This document shows positions 51,292 through 61,089 of a stretch of DNA of 64,000 bases, one piece after another; position 1 is the first letter of the stretch; every line of letters starts with the position of its first letter. The stretch is from an uncultured Kordiimonas sp. GTDB taxonomy: Bacteria; Pseudomonadota; Alphaproteobacteria; Sphingomonadales; Kordiimonadaceae. The notes below the pieces were generated by a model. That model did no database searches and was not told the origin of the DNA. It saw nothing but the letters and a program-made list of their open reading frames with translations. The position numbers were made by a program, and so were the translations under genes. The DNA lies in NCBI GenBank assembly GCA_947500295.1, contig CANMRM010000004.1:311663-375662 (forward strand), in the 5' to 3' direction.

Positions 51292-52806
51292 TTGCGCACT
51301 TACTTTACAAAAACAATAGACCAGCGAGCACTTGCTTCGCCTATGAAAGCGCTCCTTGCGGCGCTGCTGGTTGCCGCAATGGCGGCCACCTTGGTTCCAG
51401 CAGTACGCGCGGATGACAGGCCTGATACATTTGCGGATCTGGTTGAAAATTTGTCGCCTGCAGTGGTGAATATTTCAACGGTTCAAACAATAGAGCGCCG
51501 CGGCAACCGGCGTATGCCGCAAATTCCGGACGGTATGCCCTTTGAAGAATTCTGGGAACAATTTCGTGACCGGTTTGAAGAAGATGAAGAGCCTCGTCAG
51601 GCCCGGTCTCTTGGTTCAGGATTTGTCATAGACAGATCAGGCATTGTCATTACCAACAACCATGTGGTGGAAGGGGCGGACGAAATTACCGTGTCATTCC
51701 CGGACCGTAGCGATTACACCGCTGAGGTCATCGGCCGCGACGCGTTGTCAGACCTTGCGGTTTTGAAAATCAATCACGAAAATGGCGATGACTTTCCATT
51801 TGTTGCATGGGGCAATGACGAAGCCACACGCATTGGCGACTGGGTCATTGCGATCGGTAACCCCTTTGGCCAGTCCGGCACGGTAACAGCAGGCATTATT
51901 TCCGCCCGCAACCGCAGCATCGGTAACGCCAACGATGTGGAATTCATTCAAACCGATGCATCAATCAACCGCGGAAACTCAGGTGGTCCGCTGTTCAATA
52001 TGGAAGGTGAAGTGATTGGTGTGAACACAGCGATCTTCTCGCCGTCCGGCGGCAATGTGGGTATCGGCTTCTCTATTCCGTCAAACCACGCGAAGAACGT
52101 TGTTGAGCAGCTGCAGGAACACGGCAAGGTGCGCCGTGGTTGGCTCGGTGTGGGCATCCAGCCGCTTACGGAAGAGATCGCTGAAACGCTTGGCCTCGAT
52201 ATCGAAGAAGGTGCGATGATCACGCGTGTTGAACCTGATAGCCCGGCGGACGCAGCCGACCTTCAGGAAGGCGATATCATCATTACCTGGGATGGCCAGG
52301 AGGTGATCGACTCTGCAAGCCTGAGCCGCCTCGTGAAGCGCACGCCAATCGACAAGGCTGTTGACGTGGTCATCGTTCGCAATGGTGACCGCGAGACGAT
52401 ATCAGTCCGCACTGGCGCTCTGCCGGACGAGCTTGCTCTAATCGCGCCCGATGAAGAAGACGGCGATAACGAGCGTGACCGTGGACGCGATCGTTCTGAC
52501 CGTGAACTCACGGAAGGTATGGAGCTGTCTCCATTGAATGACAGCCTGCGCCAACGCTTTGATATTGACGAAGAAGTCGACGGCGTTGTGATCGTACGGG
52601 TATCTCGCCGCAGCAACGCATACCGTGCCGGTATCCGCGCCGGTGCCGTGATTGTGCGAGTTAACCAGCAGCGGGTTGAAAGCCCTGGCGACGTGGTTGA
52701 TCTGTTTGACGAAGCGGTGGATGAAGGTCGGGACCGAGTTCTGGTGCTGATCAATCTGCGCGGCAATACAGTTCACGTGCCACTGCGGCTGGAAACAGGC
52801 GAGTAA
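51292..52806 (+). CDS. Do/DegP-type (HtrA) serine endoprotease
   Basis: A periplasmic protease-chaperone of about 504 residues. A signal segment (ALLAALLVAAMAATLVPAVRA) precedes the trypsin-like domain with His in ITNNHVVEGADEI, Asp in DALSDLAVLKI and Ser in RGNSGGPLFNMEG. Two PDZ domains follow, separated by an unusually charged linker (EEDGDNERDRGRDRSDREL). TTG 51292 follows GGAGAGG; ATG 51259 is the in-frame alternative without a good site. It degrades or refolds damaged envelope proteins and ends the hflKC operon with its own terminator. Confidence 0.93.
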   Translation: MRTYFTKTIDQRALASPMKALLAALLVAAMAATLVPAVRADDRPDTFADLVENLSPAVVNISTVQTIERRGNRRMPQIPDGMPFEEFWEQFRDRFEEDEEPRQARSLGSGFVIDRSGIVITNNHVVEGADEITVSFPDRSDYTAEVIGRDALSDLAVLKINHENGDDFPFVAWGNDEATRIGDWVIAIGNPFGQSGTVTAGIISARNRSIGNANDVEFIQTDASINRGNSGGPLFNMEGEVIGVNTAIFSPSGGNVGIGFSIPSNHAKNVVEQLQEHGKVRRGWLGVGIQPLTEEIAETLGLDIEEGAMITRVEPDSPADAADLQEGDIIITWDGQEVIDSASLSRLVKRTPIDKAVDVVIVRNGDRETISVRTGALPDELALIAPDEEDGDNERDRGRDRSDRELTEGMELSPLNDSLRQRFDIDEEVDGVVIVRVSRRSNAYRAGIRAGAVIVRVNQQRVESPGDVVDLFDEAVDEGRDRVLVLINLRGNTVHVPLRLETGE

Positions 52807-52827
52807 GCAACGCGTATAAGGTTATGG

Positions 52828-52854
52828 AAGGGTCGCTTCGGCGGCCCTTTTTTT
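52828..52854 (+). terminator. Terminator after the DegP-like gene
   Basis: An 8- to 9-bp stem (52828-52836 with 52841-52849) closes a TTCG tetraloop and is followed by a run of seven T residues. It separates the hflKC-htrA transcript from the convergent serB. Confidence 0.92.
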
Positions 52855-52870
52855 GTCCCGTCGCGCCTGA

Positions 52871-53770
52871 TTAAACCGCCGCAAACTCGTCGAAGCGGTA
52901 CCCTTGAAAATAGAGCAGGGTTGTCAGGTCTCCGTTGCGAACGGCGGCATGTGTGGCAGCGGCAGTTTTGGGTTTGGCGTGGTAAGCGATGCCGAGCCCG
53001 GCCGCTTTCAGCATCGGGATGTCATTGGCGCCGTCACCGACCGCCAAAACCTGCTCATTCAGGAGTTTCCTGTCCGCGCAATAATCCTCAAGCGCTTCAA
53101 GCTTTGCCGCGGCGCCGCAGATTGGTTCAGCAACAGAGCCTGTTAAAACATCATCTGAAATTTCGAGAATGTTGGCGCGCGTGTCGTGGAAGCCGATGGT
53201 GCTGGCAACGCGCTCTGTGAAAAAGGTAAACCCTCCGGATACAAGGGCGGCAAATGCGCCGCCCGTCGTCATGGTACGTACCAGCTGTCGCGCACCCGGC
53301 ATGACTGTGATGCGTTCCTTGTAGCAGATTTCCAGGGCTTCCACGGAGAGCCCTTTAAGGAGGGCAACGCGTTCTTTAAGCGCCGCTTCAAAATCGAGTT
53401 CTCCGCGCATGGCCGCTTCCGTGATTTCGGATACTTGCTCTTTCATGCCAACAAAATCAGCGAGCTCGTCAATGCACTCAACAGTGATCATCGTCGAATC
53501 CATATCAGCAATCAGCATTGATTTTCGCCTATGGTGGCCATTCGGTTGCAAGCACCAGTCTATGGTCGCGTAGTCCAAAAGCGTTTCGCTGACGCGTTTG
53601 CGAGATTGCTGCAGGTCCTCAGTTTCAGCAAACACGTCGATGGCTCTGCCAGCGTGCAGCACAAGAGTTTCCGGCACGCGGGCCCCCAGTGCTGCCGAGG
53701 CATCTCTTGTCGCTTTTTCGAGATCATCTTCAAGGCCGGGGTTGACGGCAAGGGTCAATACAATGTCCAT
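52871..53770 (-). CDS. serB: Phosphoserine phosphatase SerB
   Basis: A 299-residue HAD-family enzyme that makes serine from phosphoserine. Motif I is DMDST at residues 89-93 (nucleophile Asp89), with VTVECIDELADFVGMKEQVSEITEAAMRGELDFEAAL after it, motif II in ALVSGGFTFF and motif III/IV around AVGDGANDIPMLKAAGLGIAYHAK. The N-terminal about 80 residues are an ACT-like domain. It starts only 27 bp from miaA on the other strand, so the two promoters must overlap. Confidence 0.95.
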   Translation of the reverse strand: MDIVLTLAVNPGLEDDLEKATRDASAALGARVPETLVLHAGRAIDVFAETEDLQQSRKRVSETLLDYATIDWCLQPNGHHRRKSMLIADMDSTMITVECIDELADFVGMKEQVSEITEAAMRGELDFEAALKERVALLKGLSVEALEICYKERITVMPGARQLVRTMTTGGAFAALVSGGFTFFTERVASTIGFHDTRANILEISDDVLTGSVAEPICGAAAKLEALEDYCADRKLLNEQVLAVGDGANDIPMLKAAGLGIAYHAKPKTAAATHAAVRNGDLTTLLYFQGYRFDEFAAV

Positions 53771-53797
53771 TGAAAATCCGATACAGAAGTCAGGCGA

Positions 53798-54745
53798 GTG
53801 AGCCGGAAATTGAAACGAGCCCTTTTTATTGCAGGTCCCACGGCAAGCGGCAAGTCAGCTTTTGCGTTGAAAGCAGCCGCCGCTTACGATGGTGTTATTA
53901 TCAATGCTGACAGCATGCAGGTTTACCGGGACCTGAGTGTCATAACGGCTTGTCCAACCCTCGAGGAGCAACAGCAGGTGCCACACCGGCTGTATGGCTT
54001 TCTTGACGCGACAGAAGTCTGCTCTGCCGCTTTCTGGGCAGAAAAAGCCATGGAGGAAATCCGGTCGACCTGGTCTGCCGGCAAGCTTCCCATTTTGGTG
54101 GGGGGAACAGGCATGTATTTCAAGGTCCTGATTGATGGCATCGCAAAAATCCCCGATATCCCGGCTGACATCCGGTCTGCTGTCCGGCAGGAATGCAAGG
54201 CCAGCGGTCCGGAGGTTTTGCATGCGGAACTAACACGCCTTGACCCCACTATGGCGGAACGGCTTGCTCCGGGCGACAGCCAGCGGATCAGTCGCGCGAT
54301 TGAAGTCGTGCGGGCCACAGGAATTCCCTTGAGTGAATGGCAAAAGAACACAGAAGAGGGGCCCATGTACCCGTTTGATGTTGAGGGCGGTATCGAGAAG
54401 TATGTGTTGTTGCCCGAACGCAGCGAGCTCTATGCACGCTGCGATCGCCGGTTTGATTTGATGCTGGACTGTGGCGGCCTTGATGAAGTCCGGGAATTGG
54501 CGACCAGAAACCTACCCACTGAATTGCCGATCATGAGAGCATTGGGTGTACCGTCTTTGATGGCCCACCTGGCTGGCGAGATGACGTTGCAGGACGCTGT
54601 AGAGCAGGCGAAGATGCAGACACGCCGGTTTGCAAAACGACAATTAACCTGGTTTAGAAACCAGTTTTCCCACTGGAAAACCCTAAACGCGCAATATTCG
54701 GAAAGGTATTTTGACAAATTCGTTACTAAATTATTCGAAAAATAG
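53798..54745 (+). CDS. miaA: tRNA dimethylallyltransferase MiaA
   Basis: A 315-residue enzyme that isopentenylates A37 of tRNAs reading codons starting with U. The P-loop is FIAGPTASGKSAFALKAA near residue 15; NADSMQVYRDLSVITACPT and LVGGTGMYFKVLIDGI are further family motifs, and the C-terminal KRQLTWFRNQ block is present. GTG 53798 is the first codon in frame. The gene is followed by a 262-bp structured leader before ilvB. Confidence 0.95.
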   Translation: MSRKLKRALFIAGPTASGKSAFALKAAAAYDGVIINADSMQVYRDLSVITACPTLEEQQQVPHRLYGFLDATEVCSAAFWAEKAMEEIRSTWSAGKLPILVGGTGMYFKVLIDGIAKIPDIPADIRSAVRQECKASGPEVLHAELTRLDPTMAERLAPGDSQRISRAIEVVRATGIPLSEWQKNTEEGPMYPFDVEGGIEKYVLLPERSELYARCDRRFDLMLDCGGLDEVRELATRNLPTELPIMRALGVPSLMAHLAGEMTLQDAVEQAKMQTRRFAKRQLTWFRNQFSHWKTLNAQYSERYFDKFVTKLFEK

Positions 54746-54746
54746 G

Positions 54747-55007
54747 TTGACCGAGTAATTATCGTACAATAAAAGGGGTTTTGACGGTGCCTCGCCAGCC
54801 TGCGGCACCGTCGGAGGCCTGATAGCCCAAAGCAGGCCTCAACTGTGACGAGACCCACCCCGGGGGCGCTCTTGGAGCGCCCCCAATTATTATAGGGAGT
54901 GTGGCGCCCTGGAGGCGCCCTTACTTGTTTTAGGGGGTGAGTAGCGTCTGGCGGGCTGGCGGAAACCATATATATGTAACGTGTTTGAACAATGTGAGTG
55001 AAACCAG
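54747..55007 (+). promoter_or_regulatory. Structured leader of the ilvBNC operon
   Basis: A likely promoter (TTGACC 54747-54752, 17 bp, TAAAAG 54770-54775) is followed by four hairpins: 54783-54791 with 54804-54812 (9 bp, perfect), 54814-54821 with 54833-54840 (8 bp, perfect), 54862-54871 with 54875-54884 (10 bp, perfect, 3-base loop) and GGCGCC at 54903-54908 with 54914-54919. A 16-codon frame starts at GTG 54845 and ends with two TTA leucine codons (54887-54892), but it has no clear ribosome-binding site. Attenuation of the operon is possible. Confidence 0.55.
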
Positions 55008-56801
55008 ATGACTGCATCGATGGCAAAGACCCGTGAAAAACCGGTCGCCGCGACGAAGTTGAGCGGCGCCCAGATGATCCTCAAAGCTTTGACGGACCTC
55101 GGTGTCGAGGTCGTCTTTGGTTATCCAGGGGGGGCCGTGCTGCCCATCTATGACGAGCTGTTCAAGCAAGATAAAATCAAGCATATTCTCGTGAGGCACG
55201 AACAGGCTGCCACGCATGCCGCTGAAGGCTATGCGCGGGCGACCGGCAAGCCGGGTGTGGTACTGGTGACGTCTGGGCCGGGGGCAACCAATGCGGTGAC
55301 CGGCCTGACGGACGCAATGCTCGATTCCATTCCGATGATCTGCCTGACAGGGCAGGTTGCGCGCCACCTGATTGGCAATGACGCGTTTCAGGAGGCAGAT
55401 ACTGTTGGTATCACGCGGCCTTGCACGAAGCACAATTACCTTGTCAAAGACGCAGCGGATATCGCGAACGTGTTTCATGAAGCCTTTTATGTTGCCACCA
55501 ACGGCCGGCCGGGGCCTGTGGTCATTGATCTGCCCAAGGATGTTCAGGTTGAAGAAGCAGAGTATCTGCACACCGGGCACGGTGAACATCGCACTTACCG
55601 CCCGCAGCTTGAGGGGGAAGAGACAGCAATACGAGAAGCCGTTCGGTTGATGGCCGGCGCCAAGCGCCCGATTTTATATACGGGCGGCGGCATCATCAAT
55701 GCTGGACCTGAAGCCTCGGAGCTGTTGACGGAACTGGCTCATATGACGGGCATGCCGGTTACCAGTACTTTGATGGGCCTTGGGGCGTTTGCCGCAAGTG
55801 ATAAACAGTTTCTTGGTATGCTGGGAATGCATGGCACCTGGGAAGCCAACCATGCGATGCACGATTGTGACGTGATGGTTGCGCTGGGCGCCCGTTTTGA
55901 TGACCGGGTCACCGGTCGGATCGATGCCTTTTCCCCTGGATCAAAGAAAATTCACGTCGATATCGACTTGTCGTCCATCAACAAGAATGTTGCCGTTGAT
56001 GTGCCGATTGTGGGTGATGCAGCGCATGTGATGAAACGCATGATCGATATCTGGAAAGAAGAAAACTATGCTTCCGAGCAGCCCTCGCTTGAAGGTTGGT
56101 GGCAACAAATAGACACATGGCGTGAAAAACAATGCCTGGCGTACGAGGACAGTACAGCGCATATCATGCCGCAGAAAGCTCTTGAACGCCTGCAGGCCCT
56201 CATAAAGGACAAGGACCCGATAGTTTCCACCGAGGTGGGCCAGCATCAAATGTGGGCTGCGCAGTTTATTGAGTTCGAGAAGCCAAACCGGTGGCTTACG
56301 TCTGGCGGCCTCGGAACCATGGGGTATGGGCTGCCAGCCGCAATGGGTGCTCAGATCGCGTTTCCGGACCGGTTATGTATTGATGTGGCGGGCGAAGCCT
56401 CGATCCAGATGAATATCCAGGAACTTGGAACCATCGCGCAGTATAATCTGCCGGTAAAGGTTTTCATCCTGAACAATGAGTTTATGGGCATGGTCCGTCA
56501 GTGGCAGGACCTGAGCTATGAAGGTCGTCGTTCTGAAAGTTATTCGGCGTCGCTGCCGGACTTTGTTGCCCTGGCTGCGGCTTACGGCATCAAGGGCCTG
56601 AAGGTGGAAGATCCTGCTGACCTTGACGCCGTCATCACCGAGATGGTTGAGACGGATGGACCGGTTATCGTGGACTGTCGTGTTGCAAAGCTGGAAAACT
56701 GTTTTCCGATGGTGCCTGCTGGCGCAGCCCACAACGAGATGATGCTCTCCGGGGACGGAATCAGCAAACCAAAAGACGCAGAAGCGCTGGCTGTGGTATA
56801 G
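55008..56801 (+). CDS. ilvB: Acetolactate synthase large subunit
   Basis: A 597-residue ThDP enzyme that condenses pyruvate to acetolactate (or with 2-oxobutyrate), the first common step of valine, leucine and isoleucine synthesis. Domains are the N-terminal pyrimidine domain ([16 protein letters not shown], with the catalytic Glu in [18 protein letters not shown]), a central domain, and the C-terminal pyrophosphate domain ([17 protein letters not shown] and [12 protein letters not shown] to ILNNEF). The Mg motif reads G-E-A rather than the usual G-D-G. It is followed after 32 bp by ilvN. The leader upstream has several hairpins. Confidence 0.96.
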   Translation: MTASMAKTREKPVAATKLSGAQMILKALTDLGVEVVFGYPGGAVLPIYDELFKQDKIKHILVRHEQAATHAAEGYARATGKPGVVLVTSGPGATNAVTGLTDAMLDSIPMICLTGQVARHLIGNDAFQEADTVGITRPCTKHNYLVKDAADIANVFHEAFYVATNGRPGPVVIDLPKDVQVEEAEYLHTGHGEHRTYRPQLEGEETAIREAVRLMAGAKRPILYTGGGIINAGPEASELLTELAHMTGMPVTSTLMGLGAFAASDKQFLGMLGMHGTWEANHAMHDCDVMVALGARFDDRVTGRIDAFSPGSKKIHVDIDLSSINKNVAVDVPIVGDAAHVMKRMIDIWKEENYASEQPSLEGWWQQIDTWREKQCLAYEDSTAHIMPQKALERLQALIKDKDPIVSTEVGQHQMWAAQFIEFEKPNRWLTSGGLGTMGYGLPAAMGAQIAFPDRLCIDVAGEASIQMNIQELGTIAQYNLPVKVFILNNEFMGMVRQWQDLSYEGRRSESYSASLPDFVALAAAYGIKGLKVEDPADLDAVITEMVETDGPVIVDCRVAKLENCFPMVPAGAAHNEMMLSGDGISKPKDAEALAVV

Positions 56802-56833
56802 ACACCTGCCGCCACAATACGGATATCAGACTC

Positions 56834-57346
56834 ATGAAAGAACAAGGCACAGTTGCAACGCACACGATCAGCGTTGTTGTTGACAATGAAGCGGGCGTAC
56901 TTGCGCGCGTGATTGGCCTGTTTTCGGGCCGTGGATATAACATCGAAAGCCTCACGGTGGCTGCTGTGGACAGGAATGACAGGCGGTCGCGGATCACCGT
57001 TGTTACCACCGGCACCAGGATGGTGATCGAACAGATCAAGGCCCAGCTCGACCGGCTTGTGCCGGTGCAGAAAGTTGCAGACCTGACCATGGAAGGGCCG
57101 CTTATCTCGCGCGATTTGGCGCTGGTGAAGGTTTCGGGAGAAGGCGAAAAACGGGTTGAGGCGCTGCGGCTTGCCGATGCGTTTCGCGCACGGGTCATCG
57201 ATAGCACCAAGAGCAGCTTTGTCTTTGAGCTGACGGGATCAGCCAGCAAACTCGACGCTTTTGTTGATCTGATGCGGGATTTAGGGCTCGTGGAGGCGGC
57301 GCGTACAGGCGCGGTCGCACTTTCGCGCGGTGAAACAGGGCTTTAA
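56834..57346 (+). CDS. ilvN: Acetolactate synthase small (regulatory) subunit
   Basis: A 170-residue regulatory subunit with an N-terminal ACT domain (HTISVVVDNEAGVLARVIGLFSGRGYNIESLTVAAVD) and a C-terminal ALS small-subunit domain (GPLISRDLALVKVSGEGEKRVEALRLADAFRARVID). It activates IlvB and confers feedback inhibition by valine. The length is that of the IlvH class. It lies between ilvB and ilvC in the same operon. Confidence 0.95.
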   Translation: MKEQGTVATHTISVVVDNEAGVLARVIGLFSGRGYNIESLTVAAVDRNDRRSRITVVTTGTRMVIEQIKAQLDRLVPVQKVADLTMEGPLISRDLALVKVSGEGEKRVEALRLADAFRARVIDSTKSSFVFELTGSASKLDAFVDLMRDLGLVEAARTGAVALSRGETGL

Positions 57347-57397
57347 GCAGAAATTTTTAATGTATTGGCGCAGGGCGCGCCGGAACTTAGGGAATGA

Positions 57398-58420
<1,023 letters not shown>

Positions 58421-58448
58421 CCGCCTTTGGGCGTGGGTCAAACACATT

Positions 58449-58480
58449 AGGGCGGCCATCTCCTGAGGCCGCCCTTTTTT
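58449..58480 (+). terminator. Terminator after ilvC
   Basis: A perfect 9-bp GC-rich stem (58449-58457 with 58467-58475), a 9-base loop and a run of T residues to 58480 end the ilvBNC transcript. Confidence 0.92.
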
Positions 58481-58515
58481 GTGGACGATAACGGCATTAT
58501 TGTTAATGTCCCGCC

Positions 58516-59085
58516 ATGGCTGATTTATTACCCTTGATGACCGAACGCTTGCTCTTGCGGTCCTTCCGTCCGAACGATGCTGCCGCCTTTCATGGCTGGC
58601 GCAACGAAGAGGAGGTCGCACGCTATACGCTTTGGGAATTTCCATACCCCATGGCAGCGGCAAAGGCTTTCTGCCAAGAACAAGCGGCGCTGCCGCCGTT
58701 TCCGGACGGAGAGTGGTATCAGGTGCTGATCGAAGAACGCGAAAGCAGCGAGCCTGTTGGTGACATCGGTGTTGGCAACGCGCTGGAGCTCATGGCGCCG
58801 GGGGTCATCTCAATCGGTTACAGCCTTAGTGAGCGGGTGCGTGGCAGGGGGTATATGACGGAAGCGCTGATGGCGCTTTTGCCTGCGCTTGTGGAGGGCC
58901 TCGGCAATCATGCTTTCCATGCTGAGATTGATGCCCGCAATCCAGCGTCAGGCCGCGTCTTGGAAAAGCTGGGCTTTCAAGCCGGTTTGCTGCAGGAACG
59001 GCGTACCTTCGTAAAAGGCGAATGGTGTGACGAAATCGAGTACAGCCTTCAGGTTGACGAGATGGAATACGGCAACAATGAATAG
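58516..59085 (+). CDS. RimJ/RimL-type GNAT N-acetyltransferase
   Basis: A 189-residue GNAT protein of the ribosomal-protein acetyltransferase type. The N-terminus (MTERLLLRSFRPNDAAAFHGWRNEEEVARYTLW) and the acetyl-CoA-binding region (IGYSLSERVRGRGYMTEALMALLPALV), then the terminal NPASGRVLEKLGFQAGLLQERRTFVKGEWCDEIEYSL, are characteristic. The acceptor is unknown. It stands between two branched-chain amino acid loci with a terminator before it. Confidence 0.88.
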   Translation: MADLLPLMTERLLLRSFRPNDAAAFHGWRNEEEVARYTLWEFPYPMAAAKAFCQEQAALPPFPDGEWYQVLIEERESSEPVGDIGVGNALELMAPGVISIGYSLSERVRGRGYMTEALMALLPALVEGLGNHAFHAEIDARNPASGRVLEKLGFQAGLLQERRTFVKGEWCDEIEYSLQVDEMEYGNNE

Positions 59086-59122
59086 TTTCTTCTGTGACTA
59101 TTTGAAATAAAATTTCCCAAAA

Positions 59123-59152
59123 TTGGTTCTTGCGCAAATAAAATAATATGAT
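59123..59152 (+). promoter_or_regulatory. Possible promoter of the leuA leader
   Basis: TTGGTT (59123-59128) and TATGAT (59147-59152) are 18 bp apart in an AT-rich stretch, 43 bp before the leader ORF. The -10 is good and the -35 is fair. Confidence 0.45.
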
Positions 59153-59194
59153 AATTCTTGCATTCTATGAATTTTACGAGGACCAGAGCGAAGC

Positions 59195-59359
59195 ATGACC
59201 ATGCCTCGACATCGGAACACGAAAGCCCGCGCGGTTGCGAAAGCAGCGTCTGCGACAGAGGCTGACACGCGCCTGATACTCTTCGGTGCGACGGTGATCC
59301 TGTCTTCTCTCCTGCTACTTGACCGCCTACTAGATGCGGGCCGACTAGTTGGCCCTTGA
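59195..59359 (+). CDS. Leucine-rich 54-codon leader ORF upstream of leuA
   Basis: A short ORF from ATG 59195 to TGA 59357-59359, 92 bp before leuA, with GAGGA at 59178-59182. Residues 27-54 contain ten leucines, including SSLLLLDRLLDAGRLVGP, and four of the leucine codons are CTA. The N-terminal half is basic. Regulatory leader peptides for leucine operons have a leucine-codon cluster in this position. The hairpins begin inside its last codons. It could instead be a small single-helix membrane protein, since residues 27-42 are hydrophobic. Confidence 0.6.
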   Translation: MTMPRHRNTKARAVAKAASATEADTRLILFGATVILSSLLLLDRLLDAGRLVGP

Positions 59360-59398
59360 GCACAACGGCAGAAGCGTATGAACGCTTCGGTGCTTAAG
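59323..59398 (+). promoter_or_regulatory. Overlapping hairpins at the end of the leuA leader
   Basis: Three alternative structures are visible. CCGC (59323-59326) with GCGG (59336-59339) spans two CTA codons. GGGCC (59338-59342) with GGCCC (59351-59355) overlaps it. CTTGAGCAC (59355-59363) with GTGCTTAAG (59390-59398, one G-T pair) encloses a perfect hairpin of GAAGCGT (59371-59377) with ACGCTTC (59382-59388). Mutually exclusive pairing near Leu codons is the logic of attenuation. The last stem lacks a T run, so the mechanism may not be intrinsic termination. Confidence 0.5.
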
Positions 59399-59451
59399 GG
59401 AACAGCCTGAAGTTAAGTTCAATCGTTCATAATAAAATTTGGGAATATATC

Positions 59452-61008
59452 ATGTCACACCGTGAACAGGACCGTGTGCGGATTTTTGATACTACATTGC
59501 GTGACGGCGAGCAGTCGCCGGGCGCCTCCATGACATTGGAAGAAAAACTGCGTATTGCAGAACAGCTTGAGGCCATGGGAGTTGATGTTATCGAGGCCGG
59601 GTTTGCGATTGCGTCAAACGGAGACTTCGAATGCGTCCGGCAAATCGCAGAGCGTATCAGGAACTCAACCGTTTGCTCCCTGGCGCGAGCAGCCCTTGGA
59701 GATATTGATCGTGCGGCGGAAGCCATCAAGCCGGCCAGAAGCGGCCGCATCCACACCTTTATCGCCACAAGCCCGCTTCATATGAAAGTGAAGCTACAAA
59801 TGGAGCCAGATGCGGTTCTTGATGCCATTCATCAGTCGGTAAGCCATGCCCGGCGCTTTACCGACGATGTTGAATGGTCGGCGGAAGACGCCACGCGGAC
59901 GGAAACAGATTTTCTGTACCGAGCCGTTGATACAGCGATCAGGGCTGGTGCAACGACAATCAACTTGCCGGATACTGTTGGTTATGCCACGCCGGACGAG
60001 TATGGCCAGATGTACCGGGACGTGATCAAAAACGTCTCAAACGCAGACAAAGCCGTGTTTTCCACCCATTGCCACAATGACCTGGGCCTGGCTGTTGCCA
60101 ATTCGCTTGCGGGTGTCATGGGTGGTGCCCGGCAGATAGAGTGCACCATTAATGGTATTGGCGAGCGCGCGGGTAACGCCGCAATGGAAGAGGTCGTCAT
60201 GGCGCTGAAAACACGGGCTGATGCCATGCCCTTCCATACCAATATCGTGTCGACAGAGATATCCAAGGCAAGCAAGCTCGTGTCTCTCGTTACCGGCTTC
60301 AGCGTGCAGAACAACAAAGCGATTGTCGGTGCCAACGCTTTTGCGCATGAAAGTGGTATTCATCAGGACGGTGTGCTCAAAGCCGCTGAAACATACGAGA
60401 TCATGACGCCCGAGTCTGTTGGTGTGACCAAAACCACGCTGGTTCTGGGCAAGCTCTCAGGCCGGGCTGCTTTCGCGGACAAATTGAAAGAACTTGGTTA
60501 TGAGCTCGGCGACAACGCTTTTCAGGATTGTTTCCGTCGCTTCAAGGAACTGGCCGACCGTAAAAAGACCATTTACGACGAAGATATTGTTGCGTTGGTA
60601 GATGACGAAGTCGCCACGTCAGAAAACCGGCTGCAGGTCGTTGCCTTGAATACACATTCTTCTTCAAGCGGCACGGCGGTCGCAGACCTGACCATGAAAA
60701 TTGATGATGAAGAAAAGAAAACAGTCGTTTATGGTTCGGGCCCGGTCGACGCTGTTTTCAATGCGATCAAGGAACTCGTGGAATTCGACCCCCATTTGGT
60801 GCTGTTTCAGGTCCACGCGGTAACGCATGGCACGGACGCACAGGCCGAGTGTACCGTTCGGCTTGAAGAGAACGGCCGTACCGTCAATGGCCAGGGCGCG
60901 CACGAAGATACTGTGACTGCCGCTGCGCGGGCCTATGTTGCAGCTGCGAACAAGCTTCTTGTCAAACGCGAGAAGACGATGCCTGACCCTATCGTGGCGG
61001 CGGGGTAG
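59452..61008 (+). CDS. leuA: 2-isopropylmalate synthase
   Basis: A 518-residue enzyme that condenses 2-oxoisovalerate and acetyl-CoA, the first committed step of leucine synthesis. The TIM-barrel domain has the RIFDTTLRDGEQSPGASM motif (about residues 10-27) and the metal-binding STHCHNDLGLAVANSLAG segment, and the C-terminal regulatory domain (about 390-510) is the leucine-sensing LeuA dimerisation domain. The ribosome-binding site GGGA precedes ATG 59452 by eight bases. It is preceded by a leader ORF and hairpins and followed by a hairpin terminator. Confidence 0.97.
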   Translation: MSHREQDRVRIFDTTLRDGEQSPGASMTLEEKLRIAEQLEAMGVDVIEAGFAIASNGDFECVRQIAERIRNSTVCSLARAALGDIDRAAEAIKPARSGRIHTFIATSPLHMKVKLQMEPDAVLDAIHQSVSHARRFTDDVEWSAEDATRTETDFLYRAVDTAIRAGATTINLPDTVGYATPDEYGQMYRDVIKNVSNADKAVFSTHCHNDLGLAVANSLAGVMGGARQIECTINGIGERAGNAAMEEVVMALKTRADAMPFHTNIVSTEISKASKLVSLVTGFSVQNNKAIVGANAFAHESGIHQDGVLKAAETYEIMTPESVGVTKTTLVLGKLSGRAAFADKLKELGYELGDNAFQDCFRRFKELADRKKTIYDEDIVALVDDEVATSENRLQVVALNTHSSSSGTAVADLTMKIDDEEKKTVVYGSGPVDAVFNAIKELVEFDPHLVLFQVHAVTHGTDAQAECTVRLEENGRTVNGQGAHEDTVTAAARAYVAAANKLLVKREKTMPDPIVAAG

Positions 61009-61022
61009 CCTCAAAAGCAAGG

Positions 61023-61056
61023 GGAGCGAAACACCTGTTTCGCTCCACACTATTTT
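61023..61056 (+). terminator. Hairpin after leuA
   Basis: A perfect 10-bp stem (61023-61032 with 61037-61046) with a 4-base loop lies just after leuA. The T-rich tail is weak (CACACTATTTTA), so it may be an imperfect terminator or act for the convergent gene. Confidence 0.6.
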
Positions 61057-61089
61057 AGATCGATCGCCCTTTTGAACGATTGAACGGGC

